The notes: generated by a model not told the origin, from the letters alone. A stretch of DNA of 64,000 nucleotides from Halopseudomonas litoralis (GCF_900105005.1 NZ_LT629748.1:2108001-2172000), one strand, 5' to 3'. Shown: positions 26,073 through 36,584, counted from the stretch's first letter. Program-made: numbers and translations.

Positions 26073-27185
26073 CTATTCACCGGTCAGAACCCGCCCCAGG
26101 GCTTCGAGGAAGCGCTTGTTTTCCTGGGGCAGGCCGATGGAAACGCGCAGATGGTTGGGCATGCCGTAGCCCGCTACCGGACGAACAATCACACCTTCGC
26201 GCAGCAAGCCCTGATATACCGGCGCGGCTTCGCGCCCCAGGTCCACCGCGACGAAGTTGCCGCGGGAAGCAATCCAGCCCAGCCCCAGCGCACGGAAACC
26301 CTGCTCCAGCTGCAACATGCCTTCGCGGTTGGCGCGCCGACTTTCCGCCAGATAGGCGTTGTCCTGCAGGCTGGCTACCGCAGCCGCCAATGCCAGACTG
26401 TTGACGTTGAAGGGCTGACGCACGCGATTGATCACATCGGCTACCTGTGGATGGCTGATGCAATAGCCGACCCGCAACGCTGCCAGGCCATAGGCCTTGG
26501 AAAAGGTACGTGACACGATCAGATTGGGGTAACGCGCCACAAAGTCAAAACCATTGAGCGCGTCTTTGGCATCCACGTACTCGGTGTAGGCCTCGTCCAG
26601 TACCACCAGCACCTGCGCCGGCACGCGCTCCATGAAGGCCTCGAAATCAGCCCGCTCGATCCAGGTGCCGGTCGGGTTGTTGGGGTTGGCGATGAACACC
26701 AGCCGTGTCGCCGGGGTAATGGCCGCCGCCATCGCCTCCAGATCATGCCCCCACTCCCGGGCGGGCACTTCCACTGCGGTGGCGCCCACCGCCTGGGTGA
26801 CGATGGGATAGACGGCAAAGGCGTGCTGACTGAACACAACCTCATGCTCAGGCAGGACAAAAGCGCGCGTCAGCAGTTCGAGAATGTCATTCGAGCCGTT
26901 GCCCAGCGTGATCATCGTCAGGTCGAAACCGAAGTGCCGGGACAGCGCCTGCTTCAGGGTGAAGCCGTTGCCATCGGGATAACGGGTCAGTTCCGGCAGA
27001 GCTGCCTGAATGGCCTTGAGCGCCATGGGTGCTGGACCGAGGGGGTTTTCATTGCTGGCCAGCTTGATGATCTCATCCGGATCCAGGCCGAACTCCCGAG
27101 CCAGCTCTTCCACCGGCTTGCCGGGAACGTAAGGGGACAGTTTTTGCACACCCGGCAGCGCCAGGCTCAGAAAATCGCAACTCAT
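26073..27185 (-). CDS. hisC: Histidinol-phosphate/aromatic aminotransferase
   Basis: Encodes 370 residues of the class II PLP aminotransferase fold. The Schiff-base Lys is in SRTFSKAYGLAALRVGY, and NPNNPTGTW is near residue 165. Its place between pheA and tyrA-aroA suggests it serves phenylalanine and tyrosine transamination, perhaps besides histidine synthesis; sequence alone does not decide this. Confidence 0.92.
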   Translation of the reverse strand: MSCDFLSLALPGVQKLSPYVPGKPVEELAREFGLDPDEIIKLASNENPLGPAPMALKAIQAALPELTRYPDGNGFTLKQALSRHFGFDLTMITLGNGSNDILELLTRAFVLPEHEVVFSQHAFAVYPIVTQAVGATAVEVPAREWGHDLEAMAAAITPATRLVFIANPNNPTGTWIERADFEAFMERVPAQVLVVLDEAYTEYVDAKDALNGFDFVARYPNLIVSRTFSKAYGLAALRVGYCISHPQVADVINRVRQPFNVNSLALAAAVASLQDNAYLAESRRANREGMLQLEQGFRALGLGWIASRGNFVAVDLGREAAPVYQGLLREGVIVRPVAGYGMPNHLRVSIGLPQENKRFLEALGRVLTGE

Positions 27186-27189
27186 GACA

Positions 27190-27266
27190 AAGCCTCAAGC
27201 TTCGAGCACAAGCCACAAGCAACACCTACTCTGCTGAACCGCTTGCAGCTTGCCGCTTGCAACCTG
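27190..27266. repeat. AAGC/GCTT-rich repeat tract between hisC and pheA
   Basis: A stretch of short ACAAGC and GCTTGCAGCTTGCCGCTTGC blocks that can pair with each other. Such GCTTGCAGC tracts occur between genes in many Pseudomonas genomes. It interrupts an otherwise tight operon. Confidence 0.55.
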
Positions 27267-27275
27267 TCGCTACAG

Positions 27276-28373
27276 TTAAAGAACCGCCTTTGGGTAAGAA
27301 CCCAGTATCTTCAGCGCCACCGCTTCCTCGCGAATCTTTTCCAGCGCGCCTTTGATCAGCGGATCATGCTGATGGCCGAAGAAGTCGATGAAGAATACGT
27401 AGGTCCATTTGCCGCTGCGTGAAGGACGGGTTTCAATACGGGTCAGGTCGATGCCGTTCTCGTGGAACGGCTGCAACAGATGGTGCAGCACCCCCGGACG
27501 GTTGTTCATCGAGACGATGATCGAGGTCTTGTCGTCGCCGGTCGGCGGCACTTCCTGGTTGCCGATCATCAGGAAGCGCGTGGAGTTATCCGGGCGGTCC
27601 TCGATCTTCTCGGCAATACGGGTCAGGCCATAGAGCTCGCCGGCGATATCACCGGCGATGGCTGCGGAGTTCCACTCGCCTTTGACCCGGCGCGCCGCCT
27701 CGGCGTTGCTGGCCACCGCGACCCGCTCGACGTTGGGATAATGCGCATCCAGCCACTTGCGGCACTGAGCCAGTGACTGCGCATGGGAGTAAACCCGGGA
27801 GATTTTGTCGGTACGGGTATTCTCGCCCACCAGCAGATGGTGATGAATACGCAGCTCCACCTCGCCGCAGATGGCCAGGTCGTGTTCGAGAAAGCTGTCG
27901 AGGGTATGGTTGATGGCGCCCTCGGTGGAATTTTCCACCGGGACCACACCGAAGTGCACCGCACCGGCTGCCACTTCACGGAAGATTTCGTCGATCGCCG
28001 CCATCGGCACGCTGACCACCGAGTGGCCGAAATGCTTCAACGCAGCCGCTTGGGTGAAGGTGCCTTCCGGCCCCAGGTAGGCCACCCGCAGGGGCTCTTC
28101 CAGCGCCAGACAGGCGGACATGATCTCGCGGAACAGTCGCGCCACCTCTTCGTTGTCCAGCGGCCCCTTGTTCAGCTCCATGATGTGCTTGAGCACCCAG
28201 GCTTCCCGTTCGGGCCGGTAGAACACCGGCTTCTCGCCCTCGGCCAGCGTCTTCTGCTTGACCTCGGCCACCGTCTGGGCGCAGCGGGCGCGCTCGCTGA
28301 TCAGCTCCAGAACCTTCTCGTCGATCGAGTCGATCCGGTTGCGCAGAGCTTTGAGTTGCGCTTCATCTGACAT
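27276..28373 (-). CDS. pheA: Chorismate mutase / prephenate dehydratase (P-protein)
   Basis: Encodes 365 residues. Residues 1-90 are the AroQ chorismate mutase (LRNRIDSIDEKVLELISER). The dehydratase follows from about residue 95 with GPEGTFTQAA and VPVENSTEGAINHTLD. The C-terminal ACT domain (RPGVLHHLLQPFHENGIDL, then IETRPSR) binds phenylalanine for feedback control. It lies six bases after serC. Confidence 0.97.
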   Translation of the reverse strand: MSDEAQLKALRNRIDSIDEKVLELISERARCAQTVAEVKQKTLAEGEKPVFYRPEREAWVLKHIMELNKGPLDNEEVARLFREIMSACLALEEPLRVAYLGPEGTFTQAAALKHFGHSVVSVPMAAIDEIFREVAAGAVHFGVVPVENSTEGAINHTLDSFLEHDLAICGEVELRIHHHLLVGENTRTDKISRVYSHAQSLAQCRKWLDAHYPNVERVAVASNAEAARRVKGEWNSAAIAGDIAGELYGLTRIAEKIEDRPDNSTRFLMIGNQEVPPTGDDKTSIIVSMNNRPGVLHHLLQPFHENGIDLTRIETRPSRSGKWTYVFFIDFFGHQHDPLIKGALEKIREEAVALKILGSYPKAVL

Positions 28374-28379
28374 GATTGT

Positions 28380-29465
28380 TCAACCGTGCTGTTTCTCGAA
28401 TTCGGCCATGTAGGCCACCAGCGCATCCACTGCCGCTTCCGGGACTGCGTTATAGATGGAGGCACGCATGCCGCCCACCGAACGATGCCCCTTGAGGTTG
28501 AGCAGTCCCCGTTCCTCGGCACCCGCCAGGAAAGGCTTGTCCAGACGATCATCGGCCAGACGGAAGGGAATATTCATCCACGAACGATCTGCGACGTTGA
28601 TCGGGTTGCTGTACAGCTCGCTGGCATCGATCGCCGTATACAGCTTGCGCTGTTTGGCGTCGTTAATGCGCTCCATGGCATCGAGACCACCCTGCGCCTT
28701 GAGCCACTTGAACACCAGCCCGGACAGGTACCAGGCAAAGGTCGGCGGTGTGTTGTACATGGAGCCGTTCTTTGCCGCGACGCTGTAGTCGAGCATGGTC
28801 GGACACTTGCTGTGTGCCTTGCCGAGCAGGTCTTCGCGAACGATAACCACGGTCAGGCCGCTGGGGCCGATGTTCTTCTGCGCACCGGCGTAGAGCAGAC
28901 CGAAGCGCGACACATCCAGCGGACGCGAGAGGATGTCGGATGACACGTCCGCCACCAGCGGCTTGTCACCCACCTCAGGGATCCAGTTGAATTCCACACC
29001 ACCGATGGTTTCATTCGGTGTGTAGTGGACATAGGCCGCATCAGCGGACAAGGTCCATTCGTTCTGCCCGGGAATGGCGAAATAATCGTATTCCTTGCCC
29101 GAGGCAGCCGCATTGACGTGGCCGTAACGGGAGGCTTCTTCCATCGCCTTGCGTGACCAGATGCCGGTATCGATATAGTCGGCACGGCCATCCTCGCCCA
29201 GCAGATTCAGCGGAATCTGGGCGAACTGCTGGCTGGCGCCACCTTGCAGGAACAGTACCTTGTAGTCCGACGGAATATTCAGCAGCTCGCGCAGGTCCTG
29301 TTCGGCCTGCTCGGCGATGCCGACAAACTCGTCACTGCGGTGACTCATTTCCATGACCGACAGGCCTTTGCCATGCCAGTCCGTCAGCTCGTCCCTGGCC
29401 GTCTGCAATACTGCCTCCGGCAATGCGGCCGGACCTGCACAGAAGTTGAACAGTCGCTTGCTCAC
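28380..29465 (-). CDS. serC: Phosphoserine aminotransferase
   Basis: Encodes 361 residues. The PLP Lys is in YAGAQKNIGPSGLTVV near residue 198, and the N-terminal FNFCAGPAALPEAVL is the family opening. It makes phosphoserine for serine synthesis and also acts in the pyridoxal phosphate pathway. It follows gyrA by eight bases and precedes pheA. Confidence 0.97.
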   Translation of the reverse strand: MSKRLFNFCAGPAALPEAVLQTARDELTDWHGKGLSVMEMSHRSDEFVGIAEQAEQDLRELLNIPSDYKVLFLQGGASQQFAQIPLNLLGEDGRADYIDTGIWSRKAMEEASRYGHVNAAASGKEYDYFAIPGQNEWTLSADAAYVHYTPNETIGGVEFNWIPEVGDKPLVADVSSDILSRPLDVSRFGLLYAGAQKNIGPSGLTVVIVREDLLGKAHSKCPTMLDYSVAAKNGSMYNTPPTFAWYLSGLVFKWLKAQGGLDAMERINDAKQRKLYTAIDASELYSNPINVADRSWMNIPFRLADDRLDKPFLAGAEERGLLNLKGHRSVGGMRASIYNAVPEAAVDALVAYMAEFEKQHG

Positions 29466-29473
29466 CTTAACCT

Positions 29474-32098
29474 CTACTCTTGATCGTCAGTGGTCCCGGT
29501 GCTGTCATCAGCCGCCCCGGTGTCGGTCTCGCCAGCCTCATCGGCGTCGTCTTCACCTTCCTCGTCGGAAGGCTCCTGCACCCGCTCCAGACCCACCAGC
29601 TTCTCGCCATTGGCCAGCTTGATGAGGGTCACACCCTGGGTGTTGCGGGACAGGCTGGATACTTCGGAAACACGGGTACGCACCAGGGTGCCCTGGTCGG
29701 AAATCAACATGATTTCCTCGCCATCGACCACCTGCACGGCGCCAATCAAAGGCCCGTTGCGCTCGCTGGTGACCATGGCGATAACGCCCTGACCACCGCG
29801 CTTGTACTGCGGGAAGTCTTCTACCGGTGTGCGCTTGCCGTAGCCGTGCTCGGACGCCGTGAGGATCTGGCTGCCCTCCTCGGCAATCAGCATCGACACC
29901 AGGCACTGCCCTTCGCCCAACCGCATGCCGCGCACACCCCGAGCGGTACGACCCATGGCACGCACGTCGGTTTCATTGAAGCGGGTTACCTTGCCACCAT
30001 CGGAGAACAGCATGACCTGCTTGTTGCCATCGGTCAGGGCGGCGCTGATCAGCGTATCGCCCTCGTCCAGATCCAGCGCGATCAGGCCGACACTGCGCTG
30101 ACGACTGAACTGCGGCAGCGGGGTTTTCTTCACGGTGCCGTTGGCGGTGGCCATGAAGATGAACCAGCCTTCGGTGTATTCCTCGATCGGCAGCATGGTG
30201 GTGATGTACTCACCTTCATCCAGCGGCAACAGGTTGACCAGCGGACGGCCGCGCGCGGTACGCGAGGCTTCCGGAATTTCGTAGGTCTTCAGCCAGTACA
30301 CCTTGCCCTTGCTGGAGAACAGCATCAGCGTGGTGTGGCTGTTGGCGACCAGCAGATGCGATACGTAATCTTCATCCTTGACGCCGGTGGCGGCCTTGCC
30401 GCGACCGCCGCGACGCTGGGCGTTGTAATCGGCGAGCGGCTGGCTCTTCGCGTAACCACCGTGGGAAATGGTCACCACGCGCTCTTCTTCGGTAATCAGA
30501 TCGGCAATGCTCAGATCCATACGTGAAGCGACAATTTCGGTGCGCCGCGCGTCGCCGAAATTGGTTCTGATGTGCTCCAACTCCTCGACGATGACTTCCA
30601 TCAACCGCTGTTCGCTGTTCAGAATCCGCAGCAGCTCGCCGATCTGGGTCAGGATCTCCTGGTACTCGGACAACAGCTTTTCGTGCTCCAGACCGGTCAG
30701 GCGGTGCAGACGCAGATCCAGAATGGCCTGGGCCTGCTCTGGCGACAGATGGTATTTACCGTCGCGCAGACCATACTGCTCGGGCAACTCGTCCGGGCGG
30801 CAGCTGTCTGCCCCGGCGCGCTCGACCATCTCGATCACCGTACCCGGCTCCCAGGCTTCGGCCAGCAGACGCTCGCGCGCTTCGGCTGGTGATGGCGAAG
30901 CCTTGATCATGGCGATGACCGGATCGATATTGGACAGCGCAACTGCCTGACCTTCCAGAATATGCCCGCGCTCACGCGCCTTGCGCAGCTCATACACGGT
31001 CCGGCGGGTAACCACCTCGCGGCGGTGGCGGATGAAGGCATCCAGCAGCTCGCGGAGGTTGAGGATGCGCGGACGACCGTCCAGCAAACCCACCACGTTG
31101 ATGCCGAACACGTTCTGCATCTGGGTCTGGGAATAGAGATTGTTGAGAATCACCTCGGCCACTTCGCCGCGGCGCAGCTCGATGACCACGCGCATGCCGT
31201 CCTTGTCGGACTCATCGCGCAGCTCGGAAATACCCTCGAGCTTCTTCTCCTTGACCAGTTCGGCAATCTTCTCGATCAGCCGCGCCTTGTTCACCTGGTA
31301 AGGCAGCTCGTGGATGAGAATCTGCTGGCGACCGCCGACCTTGTCGATGTCTTCGATGGTGCAGCGGGCACGTACATAGATACGGCCACGACCGGTCTTG
31401 TAGGCTTCGACGATACCGGCGCGGCCATTGATGATACCGGCGGTGGGGAAATCCGGGCCGGGGATGTGCTCCATCAGTTCTTCGATGGTCATATCCGGGT
31501 TTGCAATCAGCGCCAGACAACCGTTGACGACTTCGGTGAGGTTGTGTGGCGGAATATTGGTGGCCATGCCCACGGCGATACCACTGGAGCCGTTGACCAG
31601 CAGGTTCGGCACCCGGGTCGGCAACACCTCAGGGATCTGTTCGGTGCCATCGTAGTTGGGCACCCAGTCGACCGTTTCCTTGTCCAGATCGGCCAGCAGC
31701 TCATGGGCCAGCTTGGTCATGCGGATTTCGGTGTAACGCATGGCCGCGGCGCTGTCGCCGTCGACCGAACCGAAGTTGCCCTGACCATCCACCAGCAGAT
31801 AGCGGAGCGAGAACGGCTGCGCCATACGTACGATGGTGTCGTACACCGCGGAGTCGCCATGCGGGTGATATTTACCGATAACGTCACCGACCACACGGGC
31901 GGACTTCTTGTACGGTTTGTTCCAGTCGTTGTTGAGCTCGCTCATCGCGAACAGCACGCGACGGTGCACAGGCTTGAGGCCGTCGCGCACATCAGGCAGA
32001 GCCCGCCCGACGATCACGCTCATGGCGTAGTCAAGGTACGATTGCTTCAGCTCATCTTCGATATTGACTGGAAGAATTTCTCTGGCCAGCTCACCCAT
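29474..32098 (-). CDS. gyrA: DNA gyrase subunit A
   Basis: Encodes 874 residues. The catalytic Tyr is in [12 protein letters not shown] near residue 122. The GyrA box QRRGGRGK starts the C-terminal DNA-wrapping beta-pinwheel. The quinolone-resistance region has Ser83 and Asp87 ([11 protein letters not shown]), the susceptible-type residues at these positions. The last 30 residues are a very acidic tail. Essential for negative supercoiling. Confidence 0.98.
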   Translation of the reverse strand: MGELAREILPVNIEDELKQSYLDYAMSVIVGRALPDVRDGLKPVHRRVLFAMSELNNDWNKPYKKSARVVGDVIGKYHPHGDSAVYDTIVRMAQPFSLRYLLVDGQGNFGSVDGDSAAAMRYTEIRMTKLAHELLADLDKETVDWVPNYDGTEQIPEVLPTRVPNLLVNGSSGIAVGMATNIPPHNLTEVVNGCLALIANPDMTIEELMEHIPGPDFPTAGIINGRAGIVEAYKTGRGRIYVRARCTIEDIDKVGGRQQILIHELPYQVNKARLIEKIAELVKEKKLEGISELRDESDKDGMRVVIELRRGEVAEVILNNLYSQTQMQNVFGINVVGLLDGRPRILNLRELLDAFIRHRREVVTRRTVYELRKARERGHILEGQAVALSNIDPVIAMIKASPSPAEARERLLAEAWEPGTVIEMVERAGADSCRPDELPEQYGLRDGKYHLSPEQAQAILDLRLHRLTGLEHEKLLSEYQEILTQIGELLRILNSEQRLMEVIVEELEHIRTNFGDARRTEIVASRMDLSIADLITEEERVVTISHGGYAKSQPLADYNAQRRGGRGKAATGVKDEDYVSHLLVANSHTTLMLFSSKGKVYWLKTYEIPEASRTARGRPLVNLLPLDEGEYITTMLPIEEYTEGWFIFMATANGTVKKTPLPQFSRQRSVGLIALDLDEGDTLISAALTDGNKQVMLFSDGGKVTRFNETDVRAMGRTARGVRGMRLGEGQCLVSMLIAEEGSQILTASEHGYGKRTPVEDFPQYKRGGQGVIAMVTSERNGPLIGAVQVVDGEEIMLISDQGTLVRTRVSEVSSLSRNTQGVTLIKLANGEKLVGLERVQEPSDEEGEDDADEAGETDTGAADDSTGTTDDQE

Positions 32099-32159
32099 GA
32101 AACGGCATTCCTTTTATTGTTGGCAACCTGACGGCGCCAAGGCGTACGCAACGCGGAAC

Positions 32160-32178
32160 GGGCCCCGGTTTCGGGGCC
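32160..32178. other. Hairpin in the gyrA leader region
   Basis: GGCCCCG pairs with CGGGGCC around a short loop, about 60 bp upstream of the gyrA start. There is no adjacent T run, so it is a weak terminator candidate for the upstream gene at best. The 177-bp gap must also hold the gyrA promoter. Confidence 0.4.
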
Positions 32179-32275
32179 GGATCAAAGCCGGGAATGATAC
32201 CACACCGCAGAATTCCGCGGGAGCGGAAGAACAGACCCTGGTCACACTTCTCCGTGCAAACACCGGCGACACATC

Positions 32276-33313
32276 TCAGTGCAGCCGACGGTGACTGAGC
32301 AGCTCTGCGAGCCGGGGTTGATCGGGGCGCTCGACGATACCCTTCTCGGTGACGATCACATCAATCAGATCCGCTGGTGTCACATCAAACAACTGCTGCC
32401 CACCCTGCCCTGGCGACGGCTGGCCGAGATCAACCTCATCGGCCGTCTCCAGGCTCAGATCGACACTGGAACTCGGCGCCACCACCATGAACCGCAAGCC
32501 GTGGTGCATCGCCAGTATCGCCAGCGCATAGGTGCCGATTGCACTGACCACGTCGCCGTTGGCGGCAATGTATTCGGCACCCACCACCACCCAGCTCAGA
32601 TTCTCCGATTTCATCAGATGACCGGCGGCAGCATCGACGTGCAGCTTGACGGGTAGCTCATCCTGGGTCAGTTCCCACAGGGTCCGCTGTCCAGCGCGCC
32701 CGGGACGGGTTTCACAGGCATGCAGCTCGGCGACCAGTCCGGCGGCATGGGCGGCGCGAATAACGCCCAGCGCGCTGCCGTAACCGCCACCCGCCAAGGC
32801 CCCGGCATTGCCGAAAGTCAGCATATTCTGCGGCTGCCGATCATGTCGACGGATGACCTGCATACCCAGCTTGCCCATGGCAAGGTTGGCCTCGCGGTCG
32901 CTGACATGTATCGAAATGGCCGCCTGGGCCAGCAGCTCGGGTATATTCGCAGCCACACCCAGAGGGCGACGCAACCGCTCACGCAGCATGCGCAGCGCCC
33001 AGCGCAGATTGGCTGCCGAGGGGCGAGCGGCGCTCAGCAGGGCAAAATCCGCCTCCAGCGCCGCCGTCCAGTCTTGCGCCTGGCCAATGCGCCTGGCGGC
33101 GAGAGCAATACCATAAGCCGCGGCGATACCCACCGCTGCCGCGCCCTGCACCACACCAGTGCGAATGGCCTCGGCAACCTGCACCGCGTCCTGACACTCG
33201 ACCCAGTTGCCTTCCTCGGGCAAGCGCCGCTGATCAAGAAGGCGCAAACTGCTGCCGCACCACTCCATGGCCTGAACACCGCTCAGGTCGGCGGCTTGGG
33301 GTTGAAACTGCAT
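32276..33313 (-). CDS. MtnA-like protein lacking the usual catalytic residues
   Basis: Encodes 345 residues with the fold of methylthioribose-1-phosphate isomerase (AVGIAAAYGIALAARR, ALGVIRAAHAAGLVAE, and a C-terminal FDVTPADLIDVIVTEKGIVE). In MtnA enzymes the active-site Cys lies in a LTHCNTG motif and the active-site Asp in a VGADRI motif. Here these read LTFGNAG (residues 165-171) and VGAEYI (244-249). The ADETRP and NKIGT segments are also altered, to ACETRP and SAIGT. I chose ATG 33313; the open frame continues much further upstream but only as a shadow of ubiG. It may have lost isomerase activity or changed function. Confidence 0.8.
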   Translation of the reverse strand: MQFQPQAADLSGVQAMEWCGSSLRLLDQRRLPEEGNWVECQDAVQVAEAIRTGVVQGAAAVGIAAAYGIALAARRIGQAQDWTAALEADFALLSAARPSAANLRWALRMLRERLRRPLGVAANIPELLAQAAISIHVSDREANLAMGKLGMQVIRRHDRQPQNMLTFGNAGALAGGGYGSALGVIRAAHAAGLVAELHACETRPGRAGQRTLWELTQDELPVKLHVDAAAGHLMKSENLSWVVVGAEYIAANGDVVSAIGTYALAILAMHHGLRFMVVAPSSSVDLSLETADEVDLGQPSPGQGGQQLFDVTPADLIDVIVTEKGIVERPDQPRLAELLSHRRLH

Positions 33314-33469
33314 GAACGACTCCAACGCGAAAACGCCATTATACCCAGACGACTTCACGGCGTGATCAAATGTCGCTGCAAGTGGTGAAAACCAAAGGGT
33401 ATACTGCCGCTCATGACACATATGCCAAGGTCCGGACATGGGCAAGGCAGACTCAACGAGGGGATCATG

Positions 33470-34171
33470 ATGACGCTTAATGTCGACCGGGCGGAAGTCG
33501 CCAAATTCGAAGCCCTGGCCAGCCGCTGGTGGGATCGCGAAAGCGAATTCAAGCCGTTGCATGAGATCAACCCGCTGCGCACCAACTGGATTGACGAGAA
33601 GTCCGCGTTGGCCGGCAAGGAAGTGCTGGACGTCGGTTGCGGCGGCGGCATTCTCTCCGAGGCCATGGCCCAGCGTGGCGCGCGCGTCACCGGCATCGAT
33701 ATGGGCGAAGCGCCGTTGGCTGTCGCCCGGCTGCACCAGCTGGAATCCGGCGTCGAAGTGGAGTATCAGCAGTGCACCGCAGAAGAAATGGCCGAGCTGC
33801 ACCCGGGCCGTTTCGACGTGGTGACCTGCATGGAGATGCTGGAACACGTCCCCGACCCGGCGTCGGTGATCCGCGCCTGCGCCACGCTGGTGAAACCGGG
33901 CGGTCACGTGTTTTTCTCGACCATCAACCGCAACCCCAAGGCCTTCGCTCTCGCCATCGTTGGTGCGGAATACGTACTGCGCATGCTGCCGCGCGGCACC
34001 CATGAATATGCCAAGTTCATTCGCCCAGCCGAGCTCGGCACCTGGACCCGCGACGCCGGCCTGGACATGCAGGACATCATCGGCATGACCTACAACCCAC
34101 TACTGCGTCATTACAAGCTGGCCCAGGATGTAGACGTGAACTACATGATCCACTGCCAGCGCGGAGCCTGA
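33470..34171 (+). CDS. ubiG: Ubiquinone biosynthesis O-methyltransferase
   Basis: Encodes 233 residues. The SAM motif is [16 protein letters not shown] near residue 50, preceded by the family's [10 protein letters not shown]. UbiG performs both O-methylations in ubiquinone synthesis. Two consecutive ATGs (33467, 33470) follow GAGGGG; the second has better spacing. It is followed two bases later by mupP. It is transcribed divergently from the MtnA-like gene. Confidence 0.96.
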   Translation: MTLNVDRAEVAKFEALASRWWDRESEFKPLHEINPLRTNWIDEKSALAGKEVLDVGCGGGILSEAMAQRGARVTGIDMGEAPLAVARLHQLESGVEVEYQQCTAEEMAELHPGRFDVVTCMEMLEHVPDPASVIRACATLVKPGGHVFFSTINRNPKAFALAIVGAEYVLRMLPRGTHEYAKFIRPAELGTWTRDAGLDMQDIIGMTYNPLLRHYKLAQDVDVNYMIHCQRGA

Positions 34172-34173
34172 GC

Positions 34174-34854
34174 ATGCTCGACAGCGTACTCTTCGATCTG
34201 GACGGCACTCTACTGGATACCGCAGACGATTTTCTCGCCATCATCCAGAGCATGCGCGAGGAGCGCGGCCTGCCTGACTCGTCGCTGCACCTGATTCGCT
34301 CGACGGTGTCCGATGGTTCCGCCGGAATGCTCTGCGCAGCCTTCTCCATCACACCCGAACACGCCGATTTCGCTGAGCTGCGCGATGATTTTCTGGACCG
34401 CTATCAGGATCAATTGGCAGTGCATACGCGTCCCTTCCCAGGCATTCCCGAGCTGCTCGACTGGCTGGATGCCGAGGGACTGCCATGGGGCGTGGTGACC
34501 AACAAGATGAGCCGCTTCAGCATTCCCTTGCTGGAAGCCACCGGCCTGGCCGAACGCTGCGCCAGCCTGGTCTGCCCGGATCAGGTTCAGCACGGTAAGC
34601 CGCACCCCGAACCGCTGCTCAAGGCCTGCACGGAAATGGGCGTTGACCCGGCGCGCAGTGTCTTTGTCGGTGATCACCTGCGCGACATCCAGGCCGGACA
34701 GGCTGCCGGTATGCGCACCGTCGCCGCACTTTACGGCTACCTGCCGACGGGCGATGATCCGCAATTATGGAATGCCAGTTTCAGTATCGAGAATGCCGCT
34801 GCTCTACGCCCCTGGCTGGAGCAGCAACGGACCCAGGAGTTTTCCCATGTTTAA
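34174..34854 (+). CDS. mupP: N-acetylmuramic acid 6-phosphate phosphatase
   Basis: Encodes 226 residues of the HAD phosphatase fold. The nucleophile motif is FDLDGTLLDT at the N-terminus, with CPDQVQHGKPHPEPLL (Lys) and VFVGDHLRDIQAG (Asp) later. In Pseudomonas this gene between ubiG and yciK is MupP of the MurNAc recycling route that bypasses de novo MurA synthesis. Other HAD phosphatases of this size look alike; context decides. Confidence 0.87.
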   Translation: MLDSVLFDLDGTLLDTADDFLAIIQSMREERGLPDSSLHLIRSTVSDGSAGMLCAAFSITPEHADFAELRDDFLDRYQDQLAVHTRPFPGIPELLDWLDAEGLPWGVVTNKMSRFSIPLLEATGLAERCASLVCPDQVQHGKPHPEPLLKACTEMGVDPARSVFVGDHLRDIQAGQAAGMRTVAALYGYLPTGDDPQLWNASFSIENAAALRPWLEQQRTQEFSHV

Positions 34855-35590
34855 CTACAGCGCCCCCGCCGACCTGCTGCTGGGACGAGTGATTCTGGTA
34901 ACCGGTGCCGGCGATGGCATCGGCAAGGCATGCGCCCTGAGCTGCGCCGCCCATGGCGCGACCGTGGTATTGCTGGGCCGGACCCTGAGCAAGCTGGAGG
35001 CGGTCTACGATGAGATCGAAGCCGCCGGCCACCCTCAGCCCGCCATCTGCCCGCTGAACCTGGAAACCGCCGTGGAGAAGGACTACAACGACCTGGCCGA
35101 CCAGCTGTTCGATACCTTCGGCAAGCTCGACGGCCTGGTACACAACGCCGCCCAGCTCGGCCCGCGCACCCTGATCGACAACGTCAAGAATGAAGCCTGG
35201 CTGGAGCTCATGCAGGTCAACGTCAACGCGCCTTTCTTCCTGAGCAAGGCGATGTTCCCGCTGCTGCGCGCCGCACCCGACGCCTCGGTGGTCTTTCTCT
35301 CATCCACCGTGGGCCGCAAGGCGCGCGCCTATTGGGGCCCCTACGCCGTTACCAAGTTCGCCATCGAAGGGTTGATGCAGGTGATGGCCGACGAACAGGA
35401 TGGCACCAGCGAGATCCGCGTCAACAGCGTCAACCCCGGGGCCACCCGTACCGCCATGCGCAAGGCCGCCTACCCCGCAGAAGAACCGGAGAAGAACCCG
35501 GTGCCCGCGGATATCATGCCGGTGTTTCTGTACCTGCTCGGACCGGACAGCAAACACATCAACGGCCAGGCGCTCGACGCCCGAGGCTGA
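34847..35590 (+). CDS. yciK: SDR-family oxidoreductase YciK
   Basis: Encodes 247 residues. Cofactor motif VTGAGDGIGKACAL, Asn-Ala in LVHNAAQLG, and the catalytic YxxxK (YAVTKFAIEG) are present. The ATG at 34847 overlaps the mupP stop by eight bases. Substrate unknown for this family. Last gene of the ubiG-mupP-yciK operon. Confidence 0.92.
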   Translation: MFNYSAPADLLLGRVILVTGAGDGIGKACALSCAAHGATVVLLGRTLSKLEAVYDEIEAAGHPQPAICPLNLETAVEKDYNDLADQLFDTFGKLDGLVHNAAQLGPRTLIDNVKNEAWLELMQVNVNAPFFLSKAMFPLLRAAPDASVVFLSSTVGRKARAYWGPYAVTKFAIEGLMQVMADEQDGTSEIRVNSVNPGATRTAMRKAAYPAEEPEKNPVPADIMPVFLYLLGPDSKHINGQALDARG

Positions 35591-35612
35591 GGCGGCGCCC
35601 GATACCGTATCG

Positions 35613-35662
35613 GTAGGAGCGGCCTCGGCCGCGAGGCTTTCTGCCCGCCCCTTCGCGGGCAG
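35613..35662. repeat. REP-like element and terminator hairpin
   Basis: GTAGGAGCGGCCTCGGCCGCG at 35613-35633 has the form of a Pseudomonas REP sequence (GTAGGAGCGGCYT, then palindromic GGCCGCGA). Just after it, CTGCCCGC (35641-35648) pairs with GCGGGCAG (35655-35662). The pair lies between convergent yciK and rluB and probably ends both transcripts. Confidence 0.8.
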
Positions 35663-35672
35663 GAGACACGCG

Positions 35673-36584
35673 TTATTTGCGTGTGCGGTCGCTGCCTTTG
35701 AATTTGTTCTGGCGAACGACGCGGGCCTGGTGCATGGAGGGCTTGCGGGCCTGGCGCTTCTGCTTTTCCTTCTGCGCGACCGTGACTTCCGGCAGGCGTA
35801 TTGGCGTCAGGCCGACCTCTTCGCTCAGGATATCCAATTCCTTCTGGTTCATATCCCGCCAGCGACCGACCGGCACCTCGGCACCGAGAAACACCGGTCC
35901 GAAGCGAACCCGCTTGAGCCGATTCACGCGCACGCCCTGGGACTCCCACAGGCGCCGCACTTCGCGATTGCGGCCTTCCATCAGACAGACGTGATACCAG
36001 CGGTTGATACCTTCGCCACCGGAACTGACTACATCGGTGAACCTGGCCGGGCCGTCGTCCAGCATGACACCCGTCTTCAGTCGCTCGATCATGTTCTCAT
36101 CGACTTCGCCCATGACCCGTACCGCATATTCGCGGTCCATCTGCCAGGACGGATGCATCAGCCGGTTGGCCAGCTCGCCATCGGTGGTAAACAGCAGCAG
36201 GCCGGAGGTGTTGATATCCAGGCGTCCGACATTGACCCAGCGCCCCTGCTTCAGACGCGGCAACTGCTCGAACACGGTCGGCCGCCCTTCTGGATCGTCA
36301 CGGGTGCAGACTTCACCTTCGGGCTTGTTGTAGATCAGGACGCGGCGGACCACTTCCGTGTTCAGGTCACGCTTGAGCGGACGGCCGTCGACCATGATCT
36401 GGTCCAGGCTGTCGACCCGGCAACCCAGCTGCGCGGCCTCGCCGTTGACGGTGACGCGACCGGCACCGATCCAGCCTTCGATCTCGCGGCGTGAACCAAG
36501 TCCCATGCGCGCCAATACTTTCTGCAGCTTTTCCCCGGCGACCGGTACTTCCTGGGTCTCTGGGTTTGTGGGTTGATCTGTCAT
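35673..36584 (-). CDS. rluB: 23S rRNA pseudouridine synthase RluB
   Basis: Encodes 303 residues from ATG 36584. An S4 RNA-binding domain ([20 protein letters not shown]) opens the protein; the catalytic Asp is in [19 protein letters not shown]. The C-terminal 50 residues are a lysine/arginine-rich tail. It modifies U2605 (E. coli numbering) of 23S rRNA. The neighbouring scpB-scpA genes match the common order. Confidence 0.94.
   Translation of the reverse strand: MTDQPTNPETQEVPVAGEKLQKVLARMGLGSRREIEGWIGAGRVTVNGEAAQLGCRVDSLDQIMVDGRPLKRDLNTEVVRRVLIYNKPEGEVCTRDDPEGRPTVFEQLPRLKQGRWVNVGRLDINTSGLLLFTTDGELANRLMHPSWQMDREYAVRVMGEVDENMIERLKTGVMLDDGPARFTDVVSSGGEGINRWYHVCLMEGRNREVRRLWESQGVRVNRLKRVRFGPVFLGAEVPVGRWRDMNQKELDILSEEVGLTPIRLPEVTVAQKEKQKRQARKPSMHQARVVRQNKFKGSDRTRK

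Noticed and set aside
33314..34003. N-terminal extension of 230 codons on the MtnA-like gene
   Set aside because: It lies antisense to ubiG, has no MtnA similarity, and the family start MQFQPQAADLSG at 33313 fits.
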